In this document: positions 33,764 through 43,224 of the stretch, piece after piece
Numbering within the stretch: position 1 is the first letter of the stretch
Layout of the letters: each line of letters starts with the position of its first letter
From: Streptomyces sp. PR69
GTDB lineage: Bacteria; Actinomycetota; Actinomycetes; Streptomycetales; Streptomycetaceae
Assembly (NCBI RefSeq): GCF_026420845.1
Contig: NZ_JAOWCB010000013.1
Coordinates: 1-64,000, forward strand
DNA length: 64,000 nt
Direction of reading: 5' to 3'
The notes under the pieces: model-generated
Database searches by the model: none
Told to the model about the DNA's origin: nothing
The model's input: only the letters and a program-made list of their open reading frames with translations
Program-made: the position numbers and the translations under genes

Positions 33764-36199
33764 CTACGACGCCCCCAGCTCCGCCAGCCTCCCCCGCACC
33801 CGCGCCGCCGACACCCCGTCCCCCGCCCGCCCGTACAGCTCCTCCGCCACCCGCAGATCCGCCGCCTCCTCCGCCCTCCGGCCCAGCCGCCGCGCGCAGC
33901 GCGCCCGCAGCTCCGCCGCGTCGGCGTGCTGGAGCTCGGCGCCTTCCCTGCCCATGGTGGAGATGGCCTCGTCGAGGCAGACGCGGGCGAGCTCCGGGTC
34001 GCCCGCGTCGAGATGGGTCTCGCCCAGACTCATATAGACGCGGCCCTCGTTGTAGCGGTCGCCGCCGCTCTCCAGCGCGCGGAACTGCGCCAGTGCTTCG
34101 TGCAGCAGCCGCACGGCGTCCTCATAGCGCTCCTGTCCGCGCAGGGCGCGGCCGATGTGATGGGCCAGCAGCGCCCGCGCACGCGGCACGTCCCGCTCAC
34201 CGTCGTCACCGGGGCGGATGCGCTCCAGGGTGCGCCGGGCTTCCCGGAAGCAGGCTTCGGCGTCCCGGTGCCGCCACTGCTTCAGCCTCAGCAGCCCGAG
34301 CGCCTCGACGGCGCTCGCCCGCCCGCGATGGTGGCCCGCCGCCCCGTCCACCTCGGCGGCTTCGGTCAGCGCCGTCTCCGCCTCGCTCACCCGTCCGACG
34401 CCCATGTGCGCGAAGGCGAGCTGGACGAGGACCCTGGCCACGGCGCGCGGATCGCCGAACTCGTCCTTGGCGCAGCGGCGTGCCGCGGCCACCCCGCGCC
34501 GGTGGGTGTCGGTCCACTGTTCATGGAAGCCGAGGCGCAGATGCAAGCCCCACATGGCCTCGCACAGCTGCCACGCCAGCGCGTCACAGCCGTACTGCTC
34601 GGCCGCCCTGACGGCCGCGGCCAGGTTCTCCCGCTCGCGGCGGAGTTCGGCGAGGGCGGCGCGCCCGTCCTCGGGGTCGCGGCTCCCGGCGGCCGTCAGC
34701 CCGGTGTACGCGGGGCCGAGCCGCCAGCGGCCGGGGATGACGCGGACGTCGGCGGCCGCGGCCGACCGCAGCTGTACGGCGACGGTGCGGCGGATCGCGG
34801 CGGCGATCGCACGCTGCCCGTCCACCGCCTCCGCCTTGCGGCGGGCGTGCGCGCGGACGACGTCATGGAAGCGGTACCGCTCCTCGGCGACCTCCTCGAT
34901 CAGATGGACGTCGGCGAGCTCTTCCAGCAGCGCCCGCGCGCGGGCCTCGCCGACGTCCGCCGCCTTCGCCGCCATCGGCACGGTGACGGCGGGCCACGCC
35001 CAGACACCCGCCAGCCGGTACAGCCGCGCGCAGTCGTCGCTCAGCTCCGCGTACGCCTCGTCATGCACACTCTCCACCGGCGTGCCCGGCACCGGCACAG
35101 GCACAGGCACACCGGGATCGGGGGAGGCCGCCTCGGACAACTGCCGTTCCACCGCCTCCCAGGTGAGATGCCGGCGTACGGCGACCCGCGCGCCGGTCGT
35201 GCACAGCGCCAGCGGAATCCCGGCGCACCGCGCGGCGACCCTGGCCACCGCCCCCAGCTCCTCCCGCGGCTCCTCCCCCTCCTCCTGCGCGCCGCCCGCG
35301 ATACGCGTGAGCAGCCGTACGGAGTCGTCGTCGGACAGCGGCCCGAGCGGAATGTGCCGCGCGCCGAAGTGGGCCACGAGCGGGTCGAGGCGACGGCGGC
35401 TGGTGACGATGACCAGGCAGTGGGCGGACGCCGGCAGCAGCGGCCCGACCTGCGGCGCGGAGGCCGCGTCGTCGAGGACGACCAGCAGCCGGCGGCCGGC
35501 CGTGCAGTCGCGGTACAGCTCCGCCTGCCGCTCCTGCCCTGCGGGCATTCTGCCGGGCGGCACACCGAGCCGGTCCAGGAACCGTACGAGCACCTCGGAG
35601 GGGGCCAGCGCGGTCGCCTCGGACGCCCCGGCGAGATCCGCGTACAACTGGCCGTCGGGGAAGCGTTCCTTGAGCAGATGCGCGGTGTGCGCGGCGGTGG
35701 CGCTCTTGCCGATCCCGCCGGGGCCGGTGAGCAGGACGACGGCGGGGGCGCCGTCGGCGCGGTCCTCGCCGGCCGCCGCCTGTGCGATCCGGCCGGCCAC
35801 GTCGGCGCGATCGGTGAAGGAGGCCGTGGCGGGCAGCAGCATCCGCGGCCGGGAGACGGCATGCGTGCCATGGACGACGGCTGGAATGGCGCGCGGGCCG
35901 AGCAGTTCGGCCTCACGCGCCCAGTCCGCCACCTCGCGGGCGCGGTCCGGCGAGCTGCGGGCGTACCGCACCAAGCGCTCCGCCAGCGCGCGCCGTTCAG
36001 CCTCGGTGACGGGCAGCTCAGGCTCGCCCTCCCGGCCCTCCTGGCCGTCGTCGCCTCCCTCGTCTCCGCGGTGGGCTCTGCGCACCAGCCCTAACAGCGC
36101 CTCGGAGCTGCGCCGTCCCATCTCGCCGGTCGCGCCGTCCAGGGCGCCTGCGCTGACGGCGCCCAGCGCCGACAGCACCACCGTGAGCAACGCTTCCAC
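33764..36199 (-). CDS. STAND NTPase: NB-ARC domain with C-terminal TPRs
   Basis: Protein of 811 aa. A hydrophobic N-terminal helix and charged linker (1-100) lead to the NB-ARC ATPase: P-loop GPGGIGKSA near residue 160, Walker B LLVVLDDA near 240, an RNBS-type VIVTSRRR, and GIPLAL. A winged-helix region (YRFHDVVRAHA) and at least five TPR-like repeats follow from about 570. Unlike AfsR/SARP proteins it has no DNA-binding domain, so it is an AfsR-like switch with an unknown effector part. It could be a regulator or a defence NLR; the sequence does not decide. Confidence 0.85.
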   Translation of the reverse strand: MEALLTVVLSALGAVSAGALDGATGEMGRRSSEALLGLVRRAHRGDEGGDDGQEGREGEPELPVTEAERRALAERLVRYARSSPDRAREVADWAREAELLGPRAIPAVVHGTHAVSRPRMLLPATASFTDRADVAGRIAQAAAGEDRADGAPAVVLLTGPGGIGKSATAAHTAHLLKERFPDGQLYADLAGASEATALAPSEVLVRFLDRLGVPPGRMPAGQERQAELYRDCTAGRRLLVVLDDAASAPQVGPLLPASAHCLVIVTSRRRLDPLVAHFGARHIPLGPLSDDDSVRLLTRIAGGAQEEGEEPREELGAVARVAARCAGIPLALCTTGARVAVRRHLTWEAVERQLSEAASPDPGVPVPVPVPGTPVESVHDEAYAELSDDCARLYRLAGVWAWPAVTVPMAAKAADVGEARARALLEELADVHLIEEVAEERYRFHDVVRAHARRKAEAVDGQRAIAAAIRRTVAVQLRSAAAADVRVIPGRWRLGPAYTGLTAAGSRDPEDGRAALAELRRERENLAAAVRAAEQYGCDALAWQLCEAMWGLHLRLGFHEQWTDTHRRGVAAARRCAKDEFGDPRAVARVLVQLAFAHMGVGRVSEAETALTEAAEVDGAAGHHRGRASAVEALGLLRLKQWRHRDAEACFREARRTLERIRPGDDGERDVPRARALLAHHIGRALRGQERYEDAVRLLHEALAQFRALESGGDRYNEGRVYMSLGETHLDAGDPELARVCLDEAISTMGREGAELQHADAAELRARCARRLGRRAEEAADLRVAEELYGRAGDGVSAARVRGRLAELGAS

Positions 36200-36244
36200 G
36201 GGTCATCCCCCCAACTCGCCGCCGTCCCCACCGTATCGGGAAGA

Positions 36245-38476
36245 TCAGCCCTTTCGCTCTCCTTCGGCGTCGATGTGCGGCAGGATCCGGTCGAGCCAAT
36301 GGGGCGTCTGCCATGCGGCCTTGCCCAGCAGGGTCATCACGGCGGGCACCAGCAGCAGCCGCACCACGGTGGCGTCGATCAGCACGCTGACGGCGAGGCC
36401 AAGGCCGAGCATCTTCACCACGATGTTGTCATTGATGACGAAGGCCGCGAACACGCTGAACATGATCAGCGCGGCGCAGGTGATGACCCGTGCGGTGATC
36501 TCCAGGGCGTGCGCCACGCTCGCCTTGGGGTCGCCGGTGCGCAGCCATGCCTCGTGGACGCGCGAGACGAGAAAGATCTCGTAGTCCATGCTCAGCCCGA
36601 AGATGATGGCGAACATCATCATCGGCACATAGCTCTCGATGGGCACGGTGCCGGAGACGCCGAGCGCGGGCCCGCCCCAGCCCCACTGGAAGACGGCGAC
36701 GACGACTCCGTACGAGGCGCCGATCGACAGCACGTTCAGCACGGCCGCCTTGACGGCGATCAGCACGCCCCGGAAGACGATCAGGATGATCAGGAAGGCG
36801 AGGGCGACGACGACGGCGATGATGTACGGCAGCTTGCTGGAGACGATCTCCAGAAAGTCGACCTGGGCCGCGGTCGTGCCGGTGACATATCCCTTCGCGG
36901 CGGTGCCGGAGACGGCCTGCGGCAGGGTGTCGCCGACGAGCCGGTTGACCAGGTCGGCAGTGACCTCGCTCTGCGGCCGCTCGGCTGAGTAGGCGGTGGC
37001 GATCAGCACATCGCCGTCCTGTGTCGGCTGCAGCGGGGTGATGACGGCGGCCCCGGGCACGTCGGCAAGCGCCTGCTGGGCCTGGGAGGCCAGGTCCGAG
37101 CGGTCGGCCGCGGGCACGGACGACTGGTCGATGACGACGGTCAGCGGTCCGTTCGAGCCCGGTCCGAAGGCGTCGGTCAGCAGATCGAAGGCGCGCCGGT
37201 CGGTGAAGCTCGTGGGGTCCGCGCCGTCGTCGATGTGCCCCAGCTGAATGGAGAACAGCGGGATGGCGAGCACGGCGATGACGGCCACCCCGCCGGCCAG
37301 GAAGTGCCAGGGCCGGCGCTCGACCCGCTGGGCGTACCGGTGCCACGCGCCCGACTCGACGCCGGCTTCCTCCTGCACTTCGGCGATCGGCTTGCGCACA
37401 TGGAACCGGTCGATGTTCCGGCCGATGAGACCGAGCAGGGCGGGCACGAGCGTCAGGGCGCCGAGGACGGCGGAGACGACGGTGACGGCGGCGGCCACAC
37501 CGAGTTTGGCGATGAAGCCGATGCCGGAGACCGAAAGACCGGTCAGCGCGATGATCACGGTGCAGCCGGAGACGAGGACCGCGCGCCCGCTGGTGGCCGC
37601 CGCCCGCCCGGCCGCGCGGACGGGGTCGACGCCGTCCATCAGGGCCTGACGGTGGCGGGTGAGCAGGAAGAGCGCGTAGTCGATGCCCACCCCCAGGCCG
37701 ATCATGGTGGCCAGGGTCGGGGAGACGGTGGCGAAGGTGAAGGCCGCGGCGAGCAGGCCCAGCCCCGCCAGTCCGACGATCACGCTGATCAGCGCGGTCA
37801 GCAGGGGAACCCCGGCGGCGATGACACTGCCGAAGCCGACCAGCAGCACCAGGATCGCCACCCCGAAGCCGATCGCCTCGCTGAGCCGGTCGTCGGCCTC
37901 GGGGCGCGCCAGGTCGCCGAGCGGACCTCCGTACTCCACCTCCACCCCGGCGGAGCGCAGCGGCTCCACGGCCTCGTCGACACCGTCCAGATAGGAGCTG
38001 CCCAGCGTCGAGGGCGGTACGTCGAACCGCACGGTGATGTACGCGGTGGCCGCGTCCTGGGACAGCGGCCCGACGTCCTGCTCCGACTGCCCGTCCTGCC
38101 CGTCCTGTTCGTCCTGCGGGGGCGGTGCCTGCTGCGTCAGCGGGTTTTGCGCGGAGAGCACATGGGGCAGCTGCTGCAGACCACCGACGGTGTCGGACAT
38201 CTGCGGTCCGAAGTCCGTCAGGGGCCGCTCGGCGTCATGCAGCACGATCTGACTGCTGTATCCGCCGGCCGCGGGCTCATGCTCCTTCAGCACCTGCAGC
38301 CCCTGATAGGACTGCGTATCCGTGAGCGTGAAGTTGTCGGAGTAGTCGCCGCCGTAGATCCGGTCCAGCGCCTGTACGCCGCCGACGGCGGCCAGCCACG
38401 CCACGATGACCACGACCCAGTGCCGCGCACACCACTCCCCCAGCCCTCGCAGCGCTCCCGCGCGACCCGACGCCAT
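36245..38476 (-). CDS. MMPL family (RND-type) transporter
   Basis: Membrane protein of 743 aa, about the length of the MMPL protein at 13.7 kb but not a copy. Motifs are GLGVGIDYALFLLTRHR in the first helix block and GLSMDYEIFLVSRVHE in the second. The first outside domain has a Gln/Asp-rich insert (PPPQDEQDGQDGQSEQDVG). ATG 38476. No regulator is coupled to it; it is divergent from the copper ATPase across 202 bp in which I see no clear operator. Substrate unknown, probably lipid or drug. Confidence 0.9.
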   Translation of the reverse strand: MASGRAGALRGLGEWCARHWVVVIVAWLAAVGGVQALDRIYGGDYSDNFTLTDTQSYQGLQVLKEHEPAAGGYSSQIVLHDAERPLTDFGPQMSDTVGGLQQLPHVLSAQNPLTQQAPPPQDEQDGQDGQSEQDVGPLSQDAATAYITVRFDVPPSTLGSSYLDGVDEAVEPLRSAGVEVEYGGPLGDLARPEADDRLSEAIGFGVAILVLLVGFGSVIAAGVPLLTALISVIVGLAGLGLLAAAFTFATVSPTLATMIGLGVGIDYALFLLTRHRQALMDGVDPVRAAGRAAATSGRAVLVSGCTVIIALTGLSVSGIGFIAKLGVAAAVTVVSAVLGALTLVPALLGLIGRNIDRFHVRKPIAEVQEEAGVESGAWHRYAQRVERRPWHFLAGGVAVIAVLAIPLFSIQLGHIDDGADPTSFTDRRAFDLLTDAFGPGSNGPLTVVIDQSSVPAADRSDLASQAQQALADVPGAAVITPLQPTQDGDVLIATAYSAERPQSEVTADLVNRLVGDTLPQAVSGTAAKGYVTGTTAAQVDFLEIVSSKLPYIIAVVVALAFLIILIVFRGVLIAVKAAVLNVLSIGASYGVVVAVFQWGWGGPALGVSGTVPIESYVPMMMFAIIFGLSMDYEIFLVSRVHEAWLRTGDPKASVAHALEITARVITCAALIMFSVFAAFVINDNIVVKMLGLGLAVSVLIDATVVRLLLVPAVMTLLGKAAWQTPHWLDRILPHIDAEGERKG

Positions 38477-38678
38477 GTCATCACTAAAGCCGCGGGCGTG
38501 GCGGACGGCCAGCACACCGGAGCCGAACCAGTGAAGCGCCGCCGCAGCGCCCCGCCGCGCCTGCCTGCGGCGGGTCCGGGGCCGGACGGTCCAGGGCCTG
38601 TGGGCCGTTCCGCCCCCTGCGGGCGGGGGCGCTTCGTCGCAGAGTGGAGGAAGGAGCGACAAGGGAGGCGAGCGGCTC

Positions 38679-41300
38679 ATGGGCGCCCTCGACGTCGTGG
38701 TGGTCCTGGCCGCCGCGCTGCTGATAGCCGGGCTGGGCTGGTTCTTCTTCGGACCGCGCCGGGCCGGCGCCGCCAGGGTCGAGGGCGGGGTGCAGCGGGT
38801 GCAGATCACGGTGCGGGGCGGCTACAGCCCCGACCTGATCAAGGTCCGCCAGGGGGCGCCGGTGGAGCTGGTGTTCGACCGGCGGGAGGCGGGTGAGTGC
38901 ACCTCCCGCGTCGTCTTCCCCGACCTCAAAGTCGGCGCCGGGCTGCCGGCCCACACACGTACCACCGTGCGGCTGTCCCCGGACCGGCCCGGCTCCTATG
39001 GCTTCGCCTGCGGCATGAACATGATCCATGGCACGCTCCTCGTCGAACCCGCCGACGGCTCCACGGGCGCGCCGTCTGCCCCCGACGGCCATGGCCGCGT
39101 CGCCGAGCCTGAGGGGCCGGCGGCCGGAGGGCCTCCCGGAGAAGAAGTGCCTCCCGGAGGAGCAGGGCCTCCCGGAGGAGCAGGGCCTCCCGGAGGAGAG
39201 GAGCGGACGGCCGCCGAGGCGGAGGCGGCGGACGCCGCGGAGCGGCAAGCGGAGATCGCGGATCTGACCCGCAGGGTGCTGGTGGGCGCGGTGCTGACCG
39301 CCCCGGTGCTGTTCGCGGTGATGGCGCATGAGCTCTTCGGCGTCGGCTGGGTTCCCGGCTGGATGCTCAACCACTGGCTGCAGCTGGCGCTGATCACTCC
39401 GGTGATGTTTTACACCGGCCGGCCGATCCATGTGACGGGCTGGCTGACCCTGCGCCACCGCTCCGCGGACATGAACAGCCTGATCACTCTGGGCACGAGT
39501 GCGGCGTACGGCTACAGCCTGCTGGTCACCCTCGCCCCCGGCCTGCTGCCTGAAGACGTACGCGAGGTCTACTTCGAGGCCGTCGGCGTCATCCTGACCC
39601 TGATTCTGCTCGGCCGGCTGCTGGAGGCGCGTGCGAAGGCGGGCACCGGCGAGGCGATCCGTACGCTGCTGGGCTTTCAGGCCCGTACCGCGCGTGTCGT
39701 ACGGGACGGCACGGAGAAGGAGATCCCCGTCGAGGACGTGATCGTCGGGGACGAGATCGTCGTCCGACCCGGAGAGAAGATCCCCGTCGACGCCGAGGTT
39801 CTCTCCGGCTCGTCCGCCGTGGACGAGTCGATGGTCACCGGTGAGCCGATGCCCGTCACCAAGCGCGCCGGGGACGCCGTCGTGGGAGCGACCGTCAACG
39901 GCACCGGCTCCCTGCGGGTCCGCGCGGCCAGGGTCGGCGCGGACACGATGCTGGCCCAGATCATCCAGCTGGTTCAGCAGGCCCAGGCGTCCAAGGCCCC
40001 GGTCCAGCGGCTCGCCGACGCGGTCTCCGCCTACTTCGTCCCGGCGGTCATCGCCATCGCGATCGGCGCCTTCGCCCTGTGGTTCACGATCGGTCCGGCG
40101 CCCGCGCTGACCCTTGCCCTGGTCTCCGCGGTGGCCGTGCTGATCATCGCGTGCCCGTGCGCGCTGGGCCTGGCCACACCGCTGTCGGTGATGGTCGGCA
40201 CCGGCAAGGGGGCGCAGGCCGGCATCCTGATCCGCTCCGCCGAAGCACTGGAGACGGCTCACAAACTGGACACCGTCGTACTGGACAAGACCGGCACCGT
40301 CACCGAGGGCACACCGGTCCTGACCGACGTCCACCCGGCCGACGGCGTCGACGGGACCAAGCTGCTGCGCCTGGCAGCGGCTGCCGAGGCCGACAGCGAG
40401 CACCCGCTCGCCCAGGCCATCGTGGCCGGTGTCCGCGAGCGCGGGCTGTCCTGGCCGGCCGCGACCGGCTTCGACTCGGTCACCGGCAAGGGCGTCCAGG
40501 CCGCCGTCGACGGGCACACGGTGCTGGTCGGCACGGCCCGGCTGCTGGGCGACTCCGGGATCGACGCCACCGCACTCGCCCGCGTGGCGGCGGACTTCTC
40601 GGCCGAGGGCAAGACGCCCGTCCTCGCGGCCGTCGACGGCCGCCCCTCCGGCGTGCTCGCGGTGGCGGACACGGTCAAGGGCGACTCCGCCGCCGCCGTC
40701 GCCGCCCTGCGGCGCCTGGGCGTCGATGTCGTGATGCTCACCGGGGACGACGCCCGCACCGCCGCCGCCATCGCCGCCCAGGTCGGCATCGGCCGGGTGC
40801 TGGCCGAGGTGCTGCCCGAGCACAAGGCCGACGAGATACGCCGACTGCACGCCGAGGGCCGCACGGTCGGCATGGTCGGCGACGGCATCAACGACGCGCC
40901 CGCCCTGGCCGCCGCCGATGTCGGCCTCGCCATCGGCACCGGCGCCGACGTGGCCATCGAGGCCGCGGACATCACCCTCATCTCCGGCTCCCTGAGCGGT
41001 GTGGTCACGGCGATCCGGCTGTCGCGGGCCACCATGCGCAACATCCGGCAGAACCTGTTCTTCGCCCTGATCTACAATGCCGTCGGCGTCCCCCTCGCCG
41101 CAGGCGCGCTGTACCCGCTGTGGGGCATCCGCCTCAGCCCGATCATCGCCGCCGCCGCCATGGCGCTCAGCTCGCTGTCGGTGGTCGCCAACTCCTCCCG
41201 CCTGCGCCGCTGGCACACCTCCGCACTGCCGGACACCCGGCCCCCGCGCGTCCGGCCTCACGTGGAGTCGCACGCCGACACCAGCGGCGAACACCGGTGA
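38679..41300 (+). CDS. copper-translocating P1B-type ATPase with N-terminal cupredoxin-like domain
   Basis: Metal-export pump of 873 aa. After a first membrane helix (about 5-25) there is a cupredoxin-type domain (about 35-125) with candidate ligands Cys74, His96-region, Cys111, Met113 and Met115. A Pro-Gly-rich repeat linker follows, then eight helices. The P1B core has CPC at 492-494, phosphorylated Asp536 in DKTGT, an HP motif (SEHPLAQA) and GDGIND at 734-739. CPC means Cu(I)/Ag(I) class. Usual CopA enzymes have a CxxC ferredoxin-like domain instead. AAGGGAGG precedes the ATG. Confidence 0.92.
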   Translation: MGALDVVVVLAAALLIAGLGWFFFGPRRAGAARVEGGVQRVQITVRGGYSPDLIKVRQGAPVELVFDRREAGECTSRVVFPDLKVGAGLPAHTRTTVRLSPDRPGSYGFACGMNMIHGTLLVEPADGSTGAPSAPDGHGRVAEPEGPAAGGPPGEEVPPGGAGPPGGAGPPGGEERTAAEAEAADAAERQAEIADLTRRVLVGAVLTAPVLFAVMAHELFGVGWVPGWMLNHWLQLALITPVMFYTGRPIHVTGWLTLRHRSADMNSLITLGTSAAYGYSLLVTLAPGLLPEDVREVYFEAVGVILTLILLGRLLEARAKAGTGEAIRTLLGFQARTARVVRDGTEKEIPVEDVIVGDEIVVRPGEKIPVDAEVLSGSSAVDESMVTGEPMPVTKRAGDAVVGATVNGTGSLRVRAARVGADTMLAQIIQLVQQAQASKAPVQRLADAVSAYFVPAVIAIAIGAFALWFTIGPAPALTLALVSAVAVLIIACPCALGLATPLSVMVGTGKGAQAGILIRSAEALETAHKLDTVVLDKTGTVTEGTPVLTDVHPADGVDGTKLLRLAAAAEADSEHPLAQAIVAGVRERGLSWPAATGFDSVTGKGVQAAVDGHTVLVGTARLLGDSGIDATALARVAADFSAEGKTPVLAAVDGRPSGVLAVADTVKGDSAAAVAALRRLGVDVVMLTGDDARTAAAIAAQVGIGRVLAEVLPEHKADEIRRLHAEGRTVGMVGDGINDAPALAAADVGLAIGTGADVAIEAADITLISGSLSGVVTAIRLSRATMRNIRQNLFFALIYNAVGVPLAAGALYPLWGIRLSPIIAAAAMALSSLSVVANSSRLRRWHTSALPDTRPPRVRPHVESHADTSGEHR
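39131..39202 (+). repeat. 18-bp tandem repeat x 4 in the copper ATPase linker
   Basis: GCCTCCCGGAGGAGCAGG units start at 39131 (diverged), 39149, 39167 and 39185 (end diverged). They encode a G-P-P-G-G-A repeat joining the cupredoxin and ATPase parts, in frame, so copy changes would only alter linker length. Confidence 0.9.
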
Positions 41301-41424
41301 CCGCCGCCCCGCCGCCCACGAGGCCGCTTCCTCACCAGCGGCCACCCGGCTTCCGGCTCCGACGGCCCGGCCCAGTTCCCTGCGGCCAGGCCCAGGGCGC
41401 GGTCCACCAGGTGAGCCGCAGAGC

Positions 41425-41469
41425 GATCGGACGGGATCTCGTCAACCAATCCTGAGCGAACTCAAGAAC
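41425..41469. repeat. 45-bp direct repeat, left copy (att-like)
   Basis: Shares 41 of 45 bases with 44094-44138: GATCGGACGGGATCTCGT, seven partly variable bases, then TCCTGAGCGAACTCAAGAAC. The pair encloses a 2.67-kb segment with a broken hipA, a DUF2867 gene and a TetR gene. Confidence 0.8.
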
Positions 41470-41747
41470 GCTCCGTCAGTGGGGTGTTCACGAGTGAGTC
41501 GGATCAGGGACGACCCAGCAGTCTAAAGATCGCCTCCCAGGAGGCGGTGATCGTTCCCCGCCAGACAGTCAGCGACTGCGGAGTCCCAGCCATCGAAGCC
41601 GCGAAAGTCCTGGGCCAGGCAGCGGCGATGTTTTGAGGTACGGCCTGACCGTCAGGGCCTGGCCACCAGCGAGCCTTGAGTACCGCGAGTGGCAGCTGAG
41701 CAGTACGCGCATCGGCTCTCGACGAGGGCCGAGCTGTCCGGTCATCG
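41470..41747. other. non-coding stretch beside the hipA remnant
   Basis: About 280 bp in which I see no supported gene. Local G+C is lower than in the surrounding core genes. A frame on the minus strand is open but shows no family similarity. It may be eroded mobile DNA. Confidence 0.5.
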
Positions 41748-42383
41748 TCAGGGGCTGTTGAGCAAACGCCGCGCGGAATCGGTGATCCATGTCCCGATCG
41801 TGGTACGCAGGCTCTGGTTGTCCGCGAGGTGTTCCTCGAACTGCGGCCAGTGGACGCGGGTCCGCTCGATGGTCTGCGCAGCCTCCTCTCGCAGCCGGGC
41901 ATCGCTCGTACCGAGACGACGGTCCAGGGCACGTTCAAGCCGGTCGAGTGCGGCGAGCCGTACCCGTTCGGGACGCGGCGGTCACGACAGATCAGGGACC
42001 GGTTCTTCAAGTGGGCATCTCCATTGCCCACCACCACGGAAAACGCGATACGACGGGAAGCCTCGCGCAGCGAATCCACATCGTGGCCGCGATAGGCGAT
42101 GGCCGCGACCGTCTCAAACGACGACTGGTACTTGTCCTGCGGATACTTGTCCCCTGACCTGAGCGAAGTCCTCAACGTGGACGGGTGTGCGGTGCTCATC
42201 TCCGGTCCGGTCGAAACGGCGGACGGCGCAGGCCCAATGTTCGCCGTTCGGCCACATGCGGTCGGGCAGACCTTCGAGCTCGTCGCGGTGCATGAGGCGA
42301 ACGTCCGGGATGTCCAGGCCTGCGGCCCGGGCCAGAGACATGATCGTGAACTCGTTGCGCGGGACATCTGGGTAGCGGTGGTC
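41748..42383 (-). pseudogene. hipA toxin-kinase remnant (C-terminal half, several frames)
   Basis: Minus-strand pieces of a HipA-type Ser/Thr kinase occur in order. From 42383: DHRYPDVPRNEFTIMSLARA, then GLPDRMWPNGEHWACAVRRF; a shifted frame has FETVAAIAYRGHD and the kinase catalytic loop VVGNGDAHLKN near 42020; a third frame has RLGTSDARLREEAAQTIERT, HWPQFEEHLADNQSLR and the stop at 41748. About 60 residues between the catalytic loop and the C-terminal helices are missing, as is the N-terminal half. No hipB antitoxin is seen. Confidence 0.75.
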
Positions 42384-42386
42384 GGG

Positions 42387-42416
42387 AGCCCCTGCCGGAT
42401 CTCTCCGACAGGGGCT
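42387..42416. terminator. 12-bp hairpin downstream of the DUF2867 gene
   Basis: AGCCCCTG-c-CGGA and TCCG-a-CAGGGGCT pair with one mismatch around a TCTC loop. It lies about 100 bp beyond the DUF2867 stop and just before the hipA remnant. Confidence 0.6.
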
Positions 42417-42517
42417 CTGACGTCTGTCGGGTGTTCACGAGCGCTCGCCACCTGCGATGCCGCGCCGCCCTGAAGATCCTTCCCCGTCCGCCGAGTGATC
42501 GTTCTCCGGAAGCAGGC

Positions 42518-43126
42518 TCAGCGTGCCGTTCGCCGCGTCGCGTTCTCTCGCCACTCCCGGCCGATCGATCGCATCAGGGCCGGGTACACCCCCAGGTGCC
42601 TGAAAGGTTTGATGGCGAGCATGTACAGGGAGCCGAGGCGACCGTTGGGCTTCACCAGGACGGCCATCTGGCCGCGATAGCCGCCTTCCCCGTCCGAGAC
42701 CCAGCCGATGTGCATGACCCCATGCACGGTCTTGTTGGCGTACTCGGCGGCCCACTCGTCATGCGTCTGGAAGACCGATGTGAAGGGCGCCGCGCTGAGG
42801 TCGGGCCCCCGCGGACCCTCGCGCAGATCGTCCGGCAGCCGGTCGCGGAGCGTCGCCACCCTGCCGCCGACGCCCGAGTCCGGCTTGTCCCAGCCGAGCA
42901 GCGCGCCGAGCTTCCAGCGCACCGCGAAAAGGAAACGGCCCACGCGGTTGTCGCCGTCCGGACCGTCCTTGCCGTCCGCCATCTGCTGGACCAGGTGGTG
43001 CAGGTCGTCCGGGCCGCCCGGCGTCGGCAGCGCCCACACATCCTCGAGCCGGAAGTCGCCCGCTATCTCGTGGATCCGCCAGGGGCGGGACGTGTGGTCG
43101 GTTGAGGGAAGACGCAGTTCGCTCAT
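42518..43126 (-). CDS. DUF2867 domain-containing protein
   Basis: Soluble protein of 202 aa. The DUF2867 pattern is visible: WALPTPGGPDDLHHLVQ, a FLFAVRWKLGALLGWD core, and a C-terminal IKPFRHLGVYPALMRSIGREW. The family is related to lipid/START-like folds and often associated with NAD(P)-binding proteins; its role is unknown. It is divergent from a TetR gene across two palindromes and is the probable target of that regulator. Confidence 0.87.
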   Translation of the reverse strand: MSELRLPSTDHTSRPWRIHEIAGDFRLEDVWALPTPGGPDDLHHLVQQMADGKDGPDGDNRVGRFLFAVRWKLGALLGWDKPDSGVGGRVATLRDRLPDDLREGPRGPDLSAAPFTSVFQTHDEWAAEYANKTVHGVMHIGWVSDGEGGYRGQMAVLVKPNGRLGSLYMLAIKPFRHLGVYPALMRSIGREWRENATRRTAR

Positions 43127-43140
43127 GGGCTGACCCCTGT

Positions 43141-43158
43141 CTATACGGCGACGTATAG
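43141..43158. promoter_or_regulatory. palindrome 1 in the DUF2867 / TetR divergent promoter
   Basis: CTATACG-GCGA-CGTATAG is a perfect 7-bp dyad, 15-32 bp upstream of the DUF2867 ATG. Together with the second site it forms a paired operator. Confidence 0.7.
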
Positions 43159-43176
43159 ATCGAGCATAGACCCGCC

Positions 43177-43192
43177 TATACGGCTCCGTATA
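43177..43192. promoter_or_regulatory. palindrome 2 in the DUF2867 / TetR divergent promoter
   Basis: TATACGG-CT-CCGTATA is a perfect 7-bp dyad sharing the TATACG core with palindrome 1, about 35 bp away centre to centre. It lies before the TetR ATG at 43225. Confidence 0.7.
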
Positions 43193-43224
43193 CTTGGCAG
43201 GAGCAATGTGAGGGGAGACACGGT

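Noticed and set aside
38484-41345. 953-codon open frame on the minus strand
   Set aside because: It is wholly antisense to the copper ATPase gene, which has all family motifs; the composition (Arg, Gly, Gln, His-rich, no known domain) is what high-GC third-position bias yields on the opposite strand.
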